DNA of 62,247 nt from Exilibacterium sp. (GTDB lineage Bacteria; Pseudomonadota; Gammaproteobacteria; Pseudomonadales; Cellvibrionaceae): the NCBI GenBank assembly GCA_028280195.1, contig JANQMH010000050.1, positions 1 through 62,247 of the forward strand, written 5' to 3'. Numbering within the stretch: position 1 is the first letter of the stretch; every line of letters starts with the position of its first letter. The notes under the pieces are model-generated. The model did not search any database. It saw nothing but the letters and a program-made list of their open reading frames with translations, and was not told the origin of the DNA. The translations under genes and the position numbers were made by a program. Of the stretch, positions 8,884-18,206 are shown one piece after another.

Positions 8884-11748
8884 TTGAGTTCCCTATCTTT
8901 TGCCAAAGGCCAACGCTGGATCAGCAATACCGAATCAGAGCTAGGCCTGGGTGTCGTGCTCGAGCACGACAGTCGCCGTGTTACCCTGAGCTTTCCGGCC
9001 GCCGACGAGACCCGCACCTACGCTGACAACAACGCACCGCTGACACGGGTGCAATACCGCGCCGGCGAGCAGGTGCAGTACCAGAGCGGCAACAGCCTGA
9101 CGGTCACCGATGTCATGGAAAACAACGGTTGCCTGATATACGCCGGTGTCGACCCCAGCGGCGAGCAGATCATTGTGCCGGAAACCGAGCTGGACAGCGA
9201 TGTCCTGTTTGGCGGCCCGCTGGAACGCCTGCTGGCCGGCCAGCTGGACTCGGGCCGCCGCTTCCAGTTGCGCCGCCAGACGCTGACCCAGCTGGCGCGG
9301 CTGCAGCAGTCGAGTGTCCGCGGCCTGCTCGGCGCCCGGGTGGAGCTGCTGCCCCACCAGATCTATATCGCCGCTGAAGTCGCCGGCCGCCACGCACCAC
9401 GGGTACTGCTGGCCGACGAGGTAGGCCTGGGCAAGACCATCGAAGCGGGCCTGATTCTGCATCAGCAATTGATCTGCGGCCGCGCCCGGCGAGTGCTGGT
9501 AGTGGTGCCGGAAAGCCTGTTGCACCAGTGGCTGGTGGAAATGCTGCGGCGTTTTAATCTGCAGTTCAGCATCCTCGACAGCGCACGCTGCGAAGACCTG
9601 CAAAACGCCGGCACCGACAACCCGTTTGACAGCGCACAGCTGGTCTTGTGCAGCCTGTCTTTTCTGCTGGGGGATGCCGAGCCCCTACAGCAGGCCCTGC
9701 GCGCGGACTGGGATCTGCTGGTGGTCGACGAAGCACACCATCTGGCGTGGTCGGCACAGCAGCCCAGCCGCGCCTACAGCGGTATAGAGGCCCTGGCGCG
9801 GCGGGCCAGGGGGCTGCTGCTGCTGACCGCCACCCCCGAACAACTCGGTATCGAAAGCCACTTTGCGCGGCTGCGTTTGCTGGACCCGGACCGCTATCAC
9901 GACTTCGAGCAGTTTTGCGCCGAGGAGGCCAAATATCAACCGGTCAACGAACTGGTACAGCGATTACTGGGGACCGACGCCGCCGCACTTTTTGCCGGCT
10001 CGGCGGCATTGCGCGCGCAATTGCAGCACTACCTGGGCGGGGACGCCGCCGGGCGGGTGCTGCAGACTCTGTCCGCGGGTGACGAGACGGCTGTGGCCGA
10101 GGCCGTCGCCGGCGCGGCGCAGGCACTGCTCGACCGCCACGGCACCGGGCGGGTGCTGTTTCGCAATACCCGCGCCGCCAGCAGCGGCTTTCCCGAGCGC
10201 CGGCTGCAACCCCACCCGCTGGACCCACCGGCGGCCTGCGTTCAAGCCACCGCCCCGGGCCCGGCCGCGCGACTCCACCCGGAACAGGTGCTGGGGCCAG
10301 ACTGGCCGCGGCGGGATACGCGCGTTACCTGGCTGGTACAGTGGCTGAAAGCGATACGGCCCGCCAAGGCTCTGCTGATCTGCGCGCAGAGCGAGACGGC
10401 GCTGGACCTGGAGGAGTATCTGCGCCTGCGTGTGGGCATACGCTCCGCGGTGTTTCACCAGCATCTGAGCCTGATCGAGCGCGACCGCGCGGCGGCCTAT
10501 TTTGCCGACGATATCGACGGCGCCCAGATCCTGGTGTGTTCGGAGATTGGGAGCGAGGGACGCAATTTTCAGTTTGCCCACCACCTGGTGCTGTTTGACC
10601 TGCCGCGCAACCCCGACCTGCTGGAGCAGCGCATCGGCCGCCTGGACCGTATCGGCCAGACCGAGACCGTGCAGATCCACGTGCCCTACTACCGCGACAC
10701 CGCCCAGCAGCACCTGCTGCAGTGGTACCGCGAGGGCATTGACGCCTTCGATCGCGCCTGCCCGGCGGGCGCGGCCATCGCCGCGCGCTTTGCCGAGCGC
10801 CTGGAACGCTGCCTGGGCGGGGATATCGCCGGGCTGGCGCCACTGATCGAGGATACTCGCGCCTTTACCGAGGCCACACTCGCCGACCTGGAGGCCGGCC
10901 GCGACCGCCTGCTGGAACTGAACTCCTGCAATCCACAGCGCGCCGCCGCCACCATCGCGCAATTGCTCGAAACCGAAGCAGTGGAAGCACTGCAGCAGTA
11001 CATGGAAGGTGTGCTCGACGAGTTCGGCGTGGAACAGGACTACCACAGTGAAGGCGCCGTCATTCTGCACCCGGGCGATCATATGCCGGTACAGCGCTTT
11101 CCCGGCCTGCCCGATGAGGGCGTCACCGCCACCTATCAGCGCCGCATTGCCCTGAGCCGCGAGGATATGCTGTTTCTGAGCTGGGAGCACCCCATGGTCA
11201 GCGGCGCCATGGACCTGATCGTCAATGCCGACTTCGGCAGCACCAGCTTCTGCACCGTCAAACTGGGGCCGCTGAAGCCCGGTACCCTGCTGGTGGAGGC
11301 GGTTTTCGCCCTGCACAGCACCGCGCCGCGAACCCTGCAGCTGTCGCGTTACCTGCCGGCCGAGCTGACCACCATACTGCTCGACAGCAACGACAACGAC
11401 CTCAGCGAAGTCATCAGCGGCCGCCAGCTGGATCAACTGGCGCAAGCCGTGCCGCGGAAAACGGCGCGCAACCTGATCAACCACGCCCGCAGCGAAATTT
11501 CCCGCCTCAGCCGCCGCGCGCAGGACTTGGCAGCGGCGCAGCAAACCCGCATCATTGCCGCTGCGGTCGACGATATGCAGCGGCAACAGCGGCGCGAACT
11601 GGAACGCCTGCAGGCACTGGCGCAGGTCAACCCGAATATCCGCCGGGAGGAAATTGACCATATCGAGGCCACGACCCGCGATCTCGAGGCCCACCTGAAC
11701 AGCGCCCGCATCAAACTGGAGGCGCTGCGCGTCGCGGTGGCGACCTGA
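8884..11748 (+). CDS. rapA: RNA polymerase-associated ATPase RapA
   Basis: This is a 954-residue SWI2/SNF2-type ATPase that recycles RNA polymerase after transcription. After the start comes FAKGQRWISNTESELGLGVV, nearly the same as the N-terminus of E. coli RapA. Walker A is DEVGLGKTIEAGL, the DEAH box is VVDEAHHLAW, and the helicase C motif is EIGSEGRNFQFAHHL with QRIGRLDRIGQ. The C-terminal RapA domain fills about the last 350 residues. I place the start at TTG 8884 because it gives the family N-terminus. Another in-frame TTG at 8854 would add ten residues encoded by local repeats. No ATG is available, and no strong ribosome site is seen. The two following genes share its strand. Confidence 0.93.
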   Translation: MSSLSFAKGQRWISNTESELGLGVVLEHDSRRVTLSFPAADETRTYADNNAPLTRVQYRAGEQVQYQSGNSLTVTDVMENNGCLIYAGVDPSGEQIIVPETELDSDVLFGGPLERLLAGQLDSGRRFQLRRQTLTQLARLQQSSVRGLLGARVELLPHQIYIAAEVAGRHAPRVLLADEVGLGKTIEAGLILHQQLICGRARRVLVVVPESLLHQWLVEMLRRFNLQFSILDSARCEDLQNAGTDNPFDSAQLVLCSLSFLLGDAEPLQQALRADWDLLVVDEAHHLAWSAQQPSRAYSGIEALARRARGLLLLTATPEQLGIESHFARLRLLDPDRYHDFEQFCAEEAKYQPVNELVQRLLGTDAAALFAGSAALRAQLQHYLGGDAAGRVLQTLSAGDETAVAEAVAGAAQALLDRHGTGRVLFRNTRAASSGFPERRLQPHPLDPPAACVQATAPGPAARLHPEQVLGPDWPRRDTRVTWLVQWLKAIRPAKALLICAQSETALDLEEYLRLRVGIRSAVFHQHLSLIERDRAAAYFADDIDGAQILVCSEIGSEGRNFQFAHHLVLFDLPRNPDLLEQRIGRLDRIGQTETVQIHVPYYRDTAQQHLLQWYREGIDAFDRACPAGAAIAARFAERLERCLGGDIAGLAPLIEDTRAFTEATLADLEAGRDRLLELNSCNPQRAAATIAQLLETEAVEALQQYMEGVLDEFGVEQDYHSEGAVILHPGDHMPVQRFPGLPDEGVTATYQRRIALSREDMLFLSWEHPMVSGAMDLIVNADFGSTSFCTVKLGPLKPGTLLVEAVFALHSTAPRTLQLSRYLPAELTTILLDSNDNDLSEVISGRQLDQLAQAVPRKTARNLINHARSEISRLSRRAQDLAAAQQTRIIAAAVDDMQRQQRRELERLQALAQVNPNIRREEIDHIEATTRDLEAHLNSARIKLEALRVAVAT

Positions 11749-11767
11749 GGCAAAGCAGAGAGGCCAC

Positions 11768-12052
11768 ATGTATATATTTTCCGTAACAGCCAAAACCCGC
11801 CATGATATCGACGGCTTCAGCATGGGCCAGGAAGTGCCTTTTATCGTTTATATCAACTTCAAGGATCTCTACGGCGCCGAAAAGCTCTGCCAGATTTTTG
11901 TCATCAAGGAGGGTTTCTACGATGTGGTGATCGAAAAGCGCAAACTGATCACCGAAAAGAGCCTGCGCGACGAGCAACTGGTCGCAAAGGACAAGGCGCT
12001 GCAGGAGGCACTCAAGACCGGCTATACCATCCAGCTGTTTTCCCGCCATTAG
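11768..12052 (+). CDS. conserved-looking protein of unknown function (94 aa)
   Basis: I do not recognise this family. The protein is soluble, with no signal or membrane segment. It starts MYIFSVTAKTRHDIDGFSMG, continues with alternating beta-like strands (EVPFIVYINFKDL, CQIFVIKEGFYDVVIE), and ends in a Lys/Glu-rich helix and QLFSRH. A GAGAGG ribosome site precedes the ATG. The gene sits 19 bp after rapA and 19 bp before the pseudouridine synthase, so it is probably part of that transcript. The balanced composition and tight spacing support a real gene. Confidence 0.75.
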   Translation: MYIFSVTAKTRHDIDGFSMGQEVPFIVYINFKDLYGAEKLCQIFVIKEGFYDVVIEKRKLITEKSLRDEQLVAKDKALQEALKTGYTIQLFSRH

Positions 12053-12071
12053 CCCTGCCGCAGGCCCAACC

Positions 12072-12905
12072 GTGAGCGCGCCGACAGCGGCTTTCGAAGT
12101 ACATATGGCCGTCGACTGCGACGGCCTGACGGCGGTGCAACACCTGGCCGGGCGCTGCCCGCTGTCGAAACAGCAAATCAAACAGACCATGCACAAAGGC
12201 GCCGTGTGGCTGGCGCGCGGCGCCAAACCGCGACGCCTGCGGCGCGCCGGCAGAGTGCTGCACAGCGGCGATCGCCTGCATCTCTACTACAACCCGGAGG
12301 TGCTGGCGCAGGCTGCGCTGCCGCCCCGGTTGATTGCCGACGAGGGCGCCTACAGTATCTGGTGCAAGCGCAGCGGCATGCCGGTACAGGGCTCGAAATG
12401 GGGCGATCACTGCACCCTCGGCCGCTGGGCAGAGCAACACCTGCAGCCGCAGCGGCCGGGCTATCTGGTGCACCGCCTCGACCGGGCCGCCAGCGGCCTG
12501 ATCCTGATCGCCCACAGCAAGACGGCAGCCGCCGCCCTATCGCAGCTGTTTCGCCAGCGCGCCGTTGAGAAACACTATCGCGTGACTGTCGACGGCGAGT
12601 TTCCCCCGCAGCCGCTGACACTGGATACGCCCGTCGACCGGCGCCCAGCCGTCAGCCATATACGGCGCCTGGGCTTCGACCCCGGCCGCCGGCGCTCGTC
12701 ACTGCATGTACGGATAGAGACGGGGCGCAAACACCAGATCCGCCGGCACCTGGCGGATTTCGGCTTTGCCGTCACAGGCGACCGCCTTTACGGCAGCGAG
12801 GTGCAAACCGAAGACCTGCAATTAACGGCCTGTTGCCTCTCGTTCCGGTGCCCGCTCAGCGGTGAGCAGAAGCACTTTACCCTGCCTGACCACTGTCCGC
12901 TGTAA
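12072..12905 (+). CDS. RluA-family pseudouridine synthase
   Basis: The protein has 277 residues. The catalytic motif GYLVHRLDRAASGLILIA contains the conserved Asp of HRLDR that attacks the target uridine. KHYRVTVDGE, GRKHQIRRHLADFGFAVTGD and the final LSFRCPLSG are other RluA motifs. The N-terminal part (DGLTAVQHLAGRCPLSKQQIKQ) is S4-like and RNA-binding. It would modify rRNA or tRNA; the target base cannot be assigned. The start is GTG at 12072, 19 bp after the unknown gene. It converges on pntB. Confidence 0.88.
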   Translation: MSAPTAAFEVHMAVDCDGLTAVQHLAGRCPLSKQQIKQTMHKGAVWLARGAKPRRLRRAGRVLHSGDRLHLYYNPEVLAQAALPPRLIADEGAYSIWCKRSGMPVQGSKWGDHCTLGRWAEQHLQPQRPGYLVHRLDRAASGLILIAHSKTAAAALSQLFRQRAVEKHYRVTVDGEFPPQPLTLDTPVDRRPAVSHIRRLGFDPGRRRSSLHVRIETGRKHQIRRHLADFGFAVTGDRLYGSEVQTEDLQLTACCLSFRCPLSGEQKHFTLPDHCPL

Positions 12906-12906
12906 A

Positions 12907-12930
12907 CTGCAGGCTGTAAGCCCGCTGCAG
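12907..12930. terminator. weak hairpin between convergent genes
   Basis: CTGCAGGC and GCCCGCTGCAG can pair with a small bulge in the 47-bp spacer between the pseudouridine synthase and pntB. There is no T-tract, so intrinsic termination is doubtful. It may still protect the two 3' ends. Confidence 0.25.
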
Positions 12931-12952
12931 TGATACCGGCGTTACTTCAGGA

Positions 12953-14353
12953 CTATGCCGCATCCAGCGCCGCCGTCATCTCCACCACCGCCTTTTTACC
13001 ATCGCCGAAAACCATCAGCGTATTATCCCTGGTAAACAGCGGATTCGGCAGGCCGGCAAAACCGTGACTGAGGCTGCGTTTTATGACGATAACCGTTTTT
13101 GCCTTGTCGACATTCAGAATCGGCATGCCGTAAATCGGACTGCCTTTGTCCTCCCGCGCCATGGGATTGGTGACATCGTTGGCGCCGATGACGATGGCGA
13201 CATCGGTCTGCTCGAAAGTCGGGTTGATACGGTCCATTTCCACCAGCTTGTCATAGGGCACTTCCGCCTCGGCCAGCAGCACATTCATATGGCCGGGCAT
13301 GCGGCCGGCCACCGGGTGGATGGCGTACTCCACATCGACGCCGCGTTTCTCCATCGCCAACATCAGCTCCCGCACCGCGTGCTGGGCCTGCGACAGCGCC
13401 ATGCCAAAACCCGGCACAATCACTACCCGGCGGGCTGTCTCCAGCACCAGCGCCACCTCATCGGCGGTAGCGCTTTTAATCTTACCGGCATAGTACTCAT
13501 CGGCGTCCACGCTCTCGCCCACCTCGCCCATGACACCGAACAGGACATTGGTCAGCGAGCGGTTCATCGCCACACACATAATCTTGGTGAGAATCAGACC
13601 GGAGGTGCCGACCAGGGAACCGGCGATAATCAGCACGGTATTGCCCATGATAAAGCCCGCCGCCGCCGCCGCGATACCGGAGTAGGAATTCAGCAGCGCA
13701 ATCACCACCGGCATATCGGCACCGCCGATGGGCAGCACCAGCGTCAACCCCAGCGCTGCGGCCACTGCCACGGTGAGCCAGAAAACCTGTGTGTTGCCCG
13801 GGTTGGACGCCAGCAGCACCAGGCCCGCCAGGCTGGCCAGAAACAGCAGGCCGTTGAGGTAGCGCATACCGGAAAAACCGAGCGGCCTGCCGGGAATGAT
13901 CTCCTGCAGTTTGGCAAACGCAATCAGGCTGCCGGTCAGGGTCACCGCGCCGATAATCACTGTAATGGCGACAAAAAACACGCCCAGCACAGCCATGGCG
14001 CCGCCGCCGAAGCCGGTACCTTCCAGGGTCTGCAAATAGCTGGCCGCCGCCACACCGAGCGAAGCGCCGCCGCCGGAACCGTTCAGCAGCGCCACCATTT
14101 GCGGCATTGAGGTCATCTGCACTTTCAGCGCCATCACCGCACCGATCACCCCGCCGAAGACCAGCCCGGCAATGATATAGTCGTAAGTGATGATGCTGCG
14201 GTCGAGCAGGGTCACCACCACGGCAATCAACATGCCGAGCGCCGACATCATATTGCCGCGCACGGCGGTCTTGGGGCGGGTCAGGCCTTTGATACCGAGG
14301 ATGAACAGCACCGCCGCCAGCAGATACACCAGGCTCACAAGAGTAGTATTCAT
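12953..14353 (-). CDS. pntB: NAD(P) transhydrogenase subunit beta
   Basis: The 466-residue membrane subunit combines eight or more hydrophobic segments in the first 270 residues with a C-terminal NADP(H)-binding domain III. Domain III shows VVIVPGFGMALSQAQ (nucleotide loop), YAIHPVAGRMPGHMNVLLAEA, VAIVIGANDVTNPMA and VIVIKRSLSHGFAG, all family signatures. With PntAA and PntAB it couples proton entry to hydride transfer from NADH to NADP+, supplying NADPH in the cytoplasm. NADPH also feeds PHA monomer reduction, a possible link to phaC. The start lies 3 bp after pntAB ends. Confidence 0.97.
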   Translation of the reverse strand: MNTTLVSLVYLLAAVLFILGIKGLTRPKTAVRGNMMSALGMLIAVVVTLLDRSIITYDYIIAGLVFGGVIGAVMALKVQMTSMPQMVALLNGSGGGASLGVAAASYLQTLEGTGFGGGAMAVLGVFFVAITVIIGAVTLTGSLIAFAKLQEIIPGRPLGFSGMRYLNGLLFLASLAGLVLLASNPGNTQVFWLTVAVAAALGLTLVLPIGGADMPVVIALLNSYSGIAAAAAGFIMGNTVLIIAGSLVGTSGLILTKIMCVAMNRSLTNVLFGVMGEVGESVDADEYYAGKIKSATADEVALVLETARRVVIVPGFGMALSQAQHAVRELMLAMEKRGVDVEYAIHPVAGRMPGHMNVLLAEAEVPYDKLVEMDRINPTFEQTDVAIVIGANDVTNPMAREDKGSPIYGMPILNVDKAKTVIVIKRSLSHGFAGLPNPLFTRDNTLMVFGDGKKAVVEMTAALDAA

Positions 14354-14356
14354 GGC

Positions 14357-14641
14357 TTACGACTTCCTCTTGAACATCGCCAGCATGCGGTTGGTCACCA
14401 GGTAACCGCCAACCACATTGAGCGTTGCCATGGTTACCGCAACAAAGCCGAGCGCATTGACCAGGGTCGATGAAGTATCGGCGCCCGCCGCCACAATGGC
14501 GCCGACGATGGTAATACCGGAAATCGCATTGGCGCCGGCCATCAGCGGCGTATGCAGTGTCGGCGGTACCTTGGTAATCAGCTCCACACCGAGAAACAGC
14601 GCCAGCACGAACAGTGCCACCAGAAACAGAATCGCATCCAT
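14357..14641 (-). CDS. pntAB: NAD(P) transhydrogenase subunit alpha, membrane part (PntAB)
   Basis: The 94-residue protein has three hydrophobic helices: AILFLVALFVLALFLGVEL, a segment at about 40-58, and NALGFVAVTMATLNVVGGYL. LITKVPPTLHTPLMAGANAISGI is the typical start of this domain. In E. coli it is fused to the NAD-binding domain. Here it is a separate gene, as in Rhodospirillum. It forms part of the proton channel with PntB and lies between pntAA and pntB on one strand. Confidence 0.95.
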   Translation of the reverse strand: MDAILFLVALFVLALFLGVELITKVPPTLHTPLMAGANAISGITIVGAIVAAGADTSSTLVNALGFVAVTMATLNVVGGYLVTNRMLAMFKRKS

Positions 14642-14694
14642 CAGCTTAATCCCCTATCTAAATATCCCCAGCCTCATAATCGCCAGCGGCGACT

Positions 14695-15888
14695 TCAACT
14701 CCCGGCACCGGCCGCACGCTCCTGCGGCACCTGCTCCGGCAGGCCGAGCGCGGCGCGAATACGGCTGTTGACCACCGCGCCGCCGCAGGTAACCACCGCC
14801 TCGCGCACAATTTCATCCTCGAAATCCAGCTGCAACGCACCGTCTTCAATAATCAGCTTGAGCAGGGTTTCGATATTTTTGCTGTACATCTGGCTGGCGT
14901 GCAAAGCATGGCGCGCCGGAATATTCTCCGGGCCGAGAATGGTGACACCGTGCTCTTTAACGGTCTTGTTCAACTGCGTCAGCTCGCAGTTGCCGCCGCG
15001 CTCCGCGGCAATATCCACAATCACCGCGCCGGGCTTCATATGTTTGACCATGTCGGCGGTAATCAGAATCGGCGACTTGGCGCCAGGCACCGCCGCGGTG
15101 GTGATGACGATGTCCTGCTGCGCCAGCACCGCGGTCATCAACTCGCGCTGGCGCCGGAGAAAGTCCTCGCCCTGGGCCTTGGCGTAGCCACCCTTGTCCT
15201 CGCTGGTGCCGGTATCCAGGTCCAGCTCGATCGGCTTGGCGCCGACCGAAATGATCTGCTCCTGCGCCGCCGGCCGTACGTCGTAGGCTTCGACAATGGC
15301 ACCGAGGCGCTTGGCGGTGGCGCAGGCCTGCAGACCGGCGACACCGGCCCCCATAATGAATACCCGCGCCGCGGTGAGCGTACCCGCCGCGGTCATCAGC
15401 ATGGGCATGATGCGCGGCGCGTCAACCGCCCCCATCAACACCGCGTGATAACCCGCCAGCGTCGCCATGGAGGACAATACGTCCATGCTCTGCGCGCGAC
15501 TGATACGCGGTATCAACTCCAGGCTGAGCGAATCGACGCCGCGCTCGGCAAGCTGTTTGGCCGCGGCCGGATTGGCCAGCGGATCGGTCATACCCAGCAC
15601 CAGCTGACCGGGACGCAAGCGCGGCAGATCCGCATCGGCAGATACCGTATTGGCGCCAAACGATTGCACTTGTAACAAAATATCGGCGCGGCCAAACAAC
15701 TCGTCGCGGTTGGCGGCAAGCGTCGCACCGGCGGCGGTATAATCGCCGTCGGAAAAGCCCGCCGACACACCGGCACCGCTCTCAATCAGAAAACTGACAG
15801 GGGAATCCGCCCAGGTCTGAATAGTGGCCGGTATCATCGCGACGCGGGTTTCACCCGGCCTCGTTTCAGCTGGAATGCCGATAATCAT
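14695..15888 (-). CDS. pntAA: NAD(P) transhydrogenase subunit alpha, NAD-binding part (PntAA)
   Basis: The 397-residue protein is homologous to alanine dehydrogenase and forms the soluble NAD(H)-binding domain I. MIIGIPAETRPGETRVAMIP is the usual N-terminus. RVFIMGAGVAGLQACATAKR is the Rossmann glycine motif, and VIVDIAAERGGNCELT follows. The ATG at 15888 is chosen over an in-frame extension reaching 16080, because AGGAG lies 8 nt upstream and the family begins here. Shared strand and close order with pntAB (53-bp gap) and pntB indicate one operon with its promoter in 15889-16400. Confidence 0.95.
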   Translation of the reverse strand: MIIGIPAETRPGETRVAMIPATIQTWADSPVSFLIESGAGVSAGFSDGDYTAAGATLAANRDELFGRADILLQVQSFGANTVSADADLPRLRPGQLVLGMTDPLANPAAAKQLAERGVDSLSLELIPRISRAQSMDVLSSMATLAGYHAVLMGAVDAPRIMPMLMTAAGTLTAARVFIMGAGVAGLQACATAKRLGAIVEAYDVRPAAQEQIISVGAKPIELDLDTGTSEDKGGYAKAQGEDFLRRQRELMTAVLAQQDIVITTAAVPGAKSPILITADMVKHMKPGAVIVDIAAERGGNCELTQLNKTVKEHGVTILGPENIPARHALHASQMYSKNIETLLKLIIEDGALQLDFEDEIVREAVVTCGGAVVNSRIRAALGLPEQVPQERAAGAGS

Positions 15889-16400
15889 CTGCGGCTCCTG
15901 TTTCTGTTTCGTGTGTTGAAGAAGTTTACAGCTGACAGCAAAAATACCGTGAGCCCCGCCTATTGCGCACAGCCTCCCGGGGCCGGCTATCAACCTCTGC
16001 TGTACGCTGTGAGCCGTAAACTGCCAGCCGTCATTTCGACAAGCCGCCCACATTACCAACAACGCCGCCGGCCTGCACAATTGATATTTTCAATACCCGG
16101 TTATTGATTTGTGCTATCAGGCCTGCGTTATCGCAGTTATGACCCATCATGCGATGGCAATCAATCCGCTGCAGCGGACCCGCCACTGCACTATACGGAC
16201 AAGACTATACGGACAATGACCGGCGCCGGCGTTGCAGCGAACGCGCTACCTTACCTGCAAACCGTGCTTTTTGCTATGTTTTTTCAGTTTGTAATAGAAC
16301 TACAAACTCGGATATGGCGATAGTTTATTGTGAAACTATTTTTATAAAAAAATGAAGCCACTTATCCAAATGCCAAATAGTCACTATAAACCTGGTGAAT
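15889..16400. other. 512-bp spacer upstream of the pnt operon
   Basis: No gene is supported here. It must hold the pnt promoter. It contains the 14-bp direct repeat at 16191-16218 and ends at the stop codon of the decayed ygiQ segment. An in-frame 64-codon extension of pntAA (15889-16080) lacks family similarity and is treated as untranslated. Confidence 0.5.
16191..16218. repeat. 14-bp tandem repeat CTATACGGACAA(G/T)
   Basis: CTATACGGACAAGA at 16191-16204 is followed directly by CTATACGGACAATG at 16205-16218. This is two copies only, in the pnt upstream spacer. Confidence 0.75.
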
Positions 16401-16925
16401 CTAACGTTTGGGACGCCCGCGCGCCTTGCGCGAACGCGCAACTTTGCACCGGCCCGGAGATGTGTGGCGCCGCGTTTTTTTCTCCGCCGGAACCAACTGG
16501 TGCTCGCCGTCGCCAATCAATTCGGGGCGCTCATTCGCACCAGCGCCCGGCGCAGGTAGGCCCAGTTTTTCGGGTCGTGATAGCGCAGAAATGCTTTGTG
16601 TAAACGCCGCTGTTCAATTTTTTTCGGAATGTAGAGTCGCTGGCTCTTATAACTGACTTTGCGCAGCGGATCGCGCCCCGAATCATACATGGCGGTTGCC
16701 AGGGACATGGGCGAGGGATAAAAGTCTGTACCGGATGGGCGGCAATGAAGTAGGGGATCAGATACTGCTTTTTACCGGCCCGGCGCGAGAAGCGATCGAA
16801 CATGGCTTTGAACGCTTCATAGGTGCCAATACCCGGTTTCATCATTTTCGACAGCGGTGCGTCTTCGGTGTGCTCCGGCGCGATTTTCAGATAACCGCCG
16901 ACGTGGTGGGTGACCAGTTCTATCG
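16401..16925 (-). pseudogene. ygiQ: decayed 3' end of a YgiQ-type radical SAM gene
   Basis: Reading leftward, three frames in turn give pieces of the YgiQ C-terminal region. The first is [20 protein letters not shown] to [11 protein letters not shown]. The second is [20 protein letters not shown] to [16 protein letters not shown]. The third is ERPELIGDGEHQLVPAEKK ending RKARGRPKR and TAG at 16401. About 20 expected codons between AAHP and VQTF are missing. One base is lost near 16708 (TTTATCCC where TTTTATCCC restores frame) and one near 16543. The radical-SAM core with its CxxxCxxC cluster is absent. The protein would be non-functional. Whether an intact ygiQ exists elsewhere is unknown. Confidence 0.88.
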
Positions 16926-17011
16926 GTAAAAACGGCGCCGCGCCGGCATTTTCGCTTCGCTGTCCGGCGCGGCAAAACAAAGCGGGGGCTGCAACGGGCA
17001 CAGTGCGATAC

Positions 17012-17935
17012 CTAGATTGCATCGTAAACAATGCCCACCCAGATATCCGGCTGCAAAAAGCCGCCGCCCCACTGTGCGTCAAAATCCGCAGTGGGTTTGG
17101 CGGCCACAACCTGTTGCCTGGACTGACCTTTGTCTTTCAGGGTTTTGACGCGCTGGTAAACCTCACTCAGCATGGCGTGGTAGCGCTGTAACTCGGCCTT
17201 GTTGCTGAGCGGGCCGTGGCCGGGAATGATCCGGGTTTTGTCGTCTATGCGGCCCAGCACCTCGGCCGCGCCGGCGATGACCCCGGCCACGGCGCCGCCG
17301 CTGCTGGCGTCGATAAAGGGATAGAAGCCGTTGAAGTAGAGATCTCCCATATGCACCACGTTGGCATCGGTGAAATAGATAACCGCATCGCCGTCGGTGT
17401 GGGCCGCCGATATATGCTCGACTTTGAGCGTGTCGCCGTTCATATGAAAAGTGACGGCATCGGCAAAGGTCACCACCGGCAGCGCCGCCTTGGGCGCGGG
17501 TTCGGTCACCATATCGAAGGCTTCGATTTTACCGCCGCGAAGAAGACGCTCGCGCACGTTGTCATGGGCGACGATCACTGCGCCGAGCTTGCCGAAAACT
17601 TCGTTGCCGCCGGTATGGTCGCCGTGCCAGTGGGTATTGATCAAAAAGCGAATCGGCTGATCCGACAGCTTGGCTATCGCCGCGCGAATCGCATCACTCA
17701 TCGGCGCGTACTGGTCGTCAATCATAAACACACCGTCTTCGCCCACCGACACGCCGATATTGCCGCCTCTGCCCTCCAGCATATAAATGCCTTCGACAAC
17801 CGGGATGGTGTTAATTTCGATCTGCTGTGCCTGAACAGCGGCGATACTAGCGCAGGCCAGCAAGGCCAGGGCGTAAACGCAAAGGAAATTGACAACTCGG
17901 CAAAAAAAATCCAGCCTGATTTTCATAATCACCAT
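17012..17935 (-). CDS. exported metallo-beta-lactamase-fold hydrolase
   Basis: The 307-residue protein has an N-terminal signal ([20 protein letters not shown], cut near AVQA). The zinc motif [15 protein letters not shown] gives HxHxDH. Further metal ligands are in [34 protein letters not shown] and IIPGHGPLS. This pattern is typical of periplasmic MBL-fold cyclase-like or B3-like hydrolases. The substrate is not predictable. A second ATG at 17926 is an alternative start. The gene runs toward the ygiQ remnant and is divergent from the pppA phosphatase, with 265 bp between. Confidence 0.88.
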   Translation of the reverse strand: MVIMKIRLDFFCRVVNFLCVYALALLACASIAAVQAQQIEINTIPVVEGIYMLEGRGGNIGVSVGEDGVFMIDDQYAPMSDAIRAAIAKLSDQPIRFLINTHWHGDHTGGNEVFGKLGAVIVAHDNVRERLLRGGKIEAFDMVTEPAPKAALPVVTFADAVTFHMNGDTLKVEHISAAHTDGDAVIYFTDANVVHMGDLYFNGFYPFIDASSGGAVAGVIAGAAEVLGRIDDKTRIIPGHGPLSNKAELQRYHAMLSEVYQRVKTLKDKGQSRQQVVAAKPTADFDAQWGGGFLQPDIWVGIVYDAI

Positions 17936-18130
17936 CTTGTGTATCGCTTATTAAAAACGTTATTCCAAAAACAAATAAAATCTCTCAATATCCAAGCTGT
18001 TTTGCAGATACCCATTTACAAAATCTGCAAAAAGCGACCCGCCAGCGTTTTCTCCGACCGGCGAGGTTTTAGAAAATCGCGCCAATGTGTTAGCCTTGGT
18101 AACAGACCTGCGGCGCAACTCGGTGCTGTC

Positions 18131-18206
18131 AATGCAGTAATTACCTGCAACAATGCAATAAACACCTGAAAAACAATCAACAATGCAATGAACAGCCAAA
18201 ATGCAA
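18131..18206. repeat. AATGCA word repeats upstream of pppA
   Basis: AATGCA begins at 18131, 18152, 18182 and 18200, within longer similar words (ACAATGCAATAAACACCTG and CAATGCAATGAACAGCC). The last copy includes the ATG at 18201. Spacing is irregular (21, 30, 18). Confidence 0.6.

Noticed and set aside
9964-11823. 619-codon open frame opposite rapA
   Set aside because: Shadow frame; the plus strand encodes RapA with full motifs.
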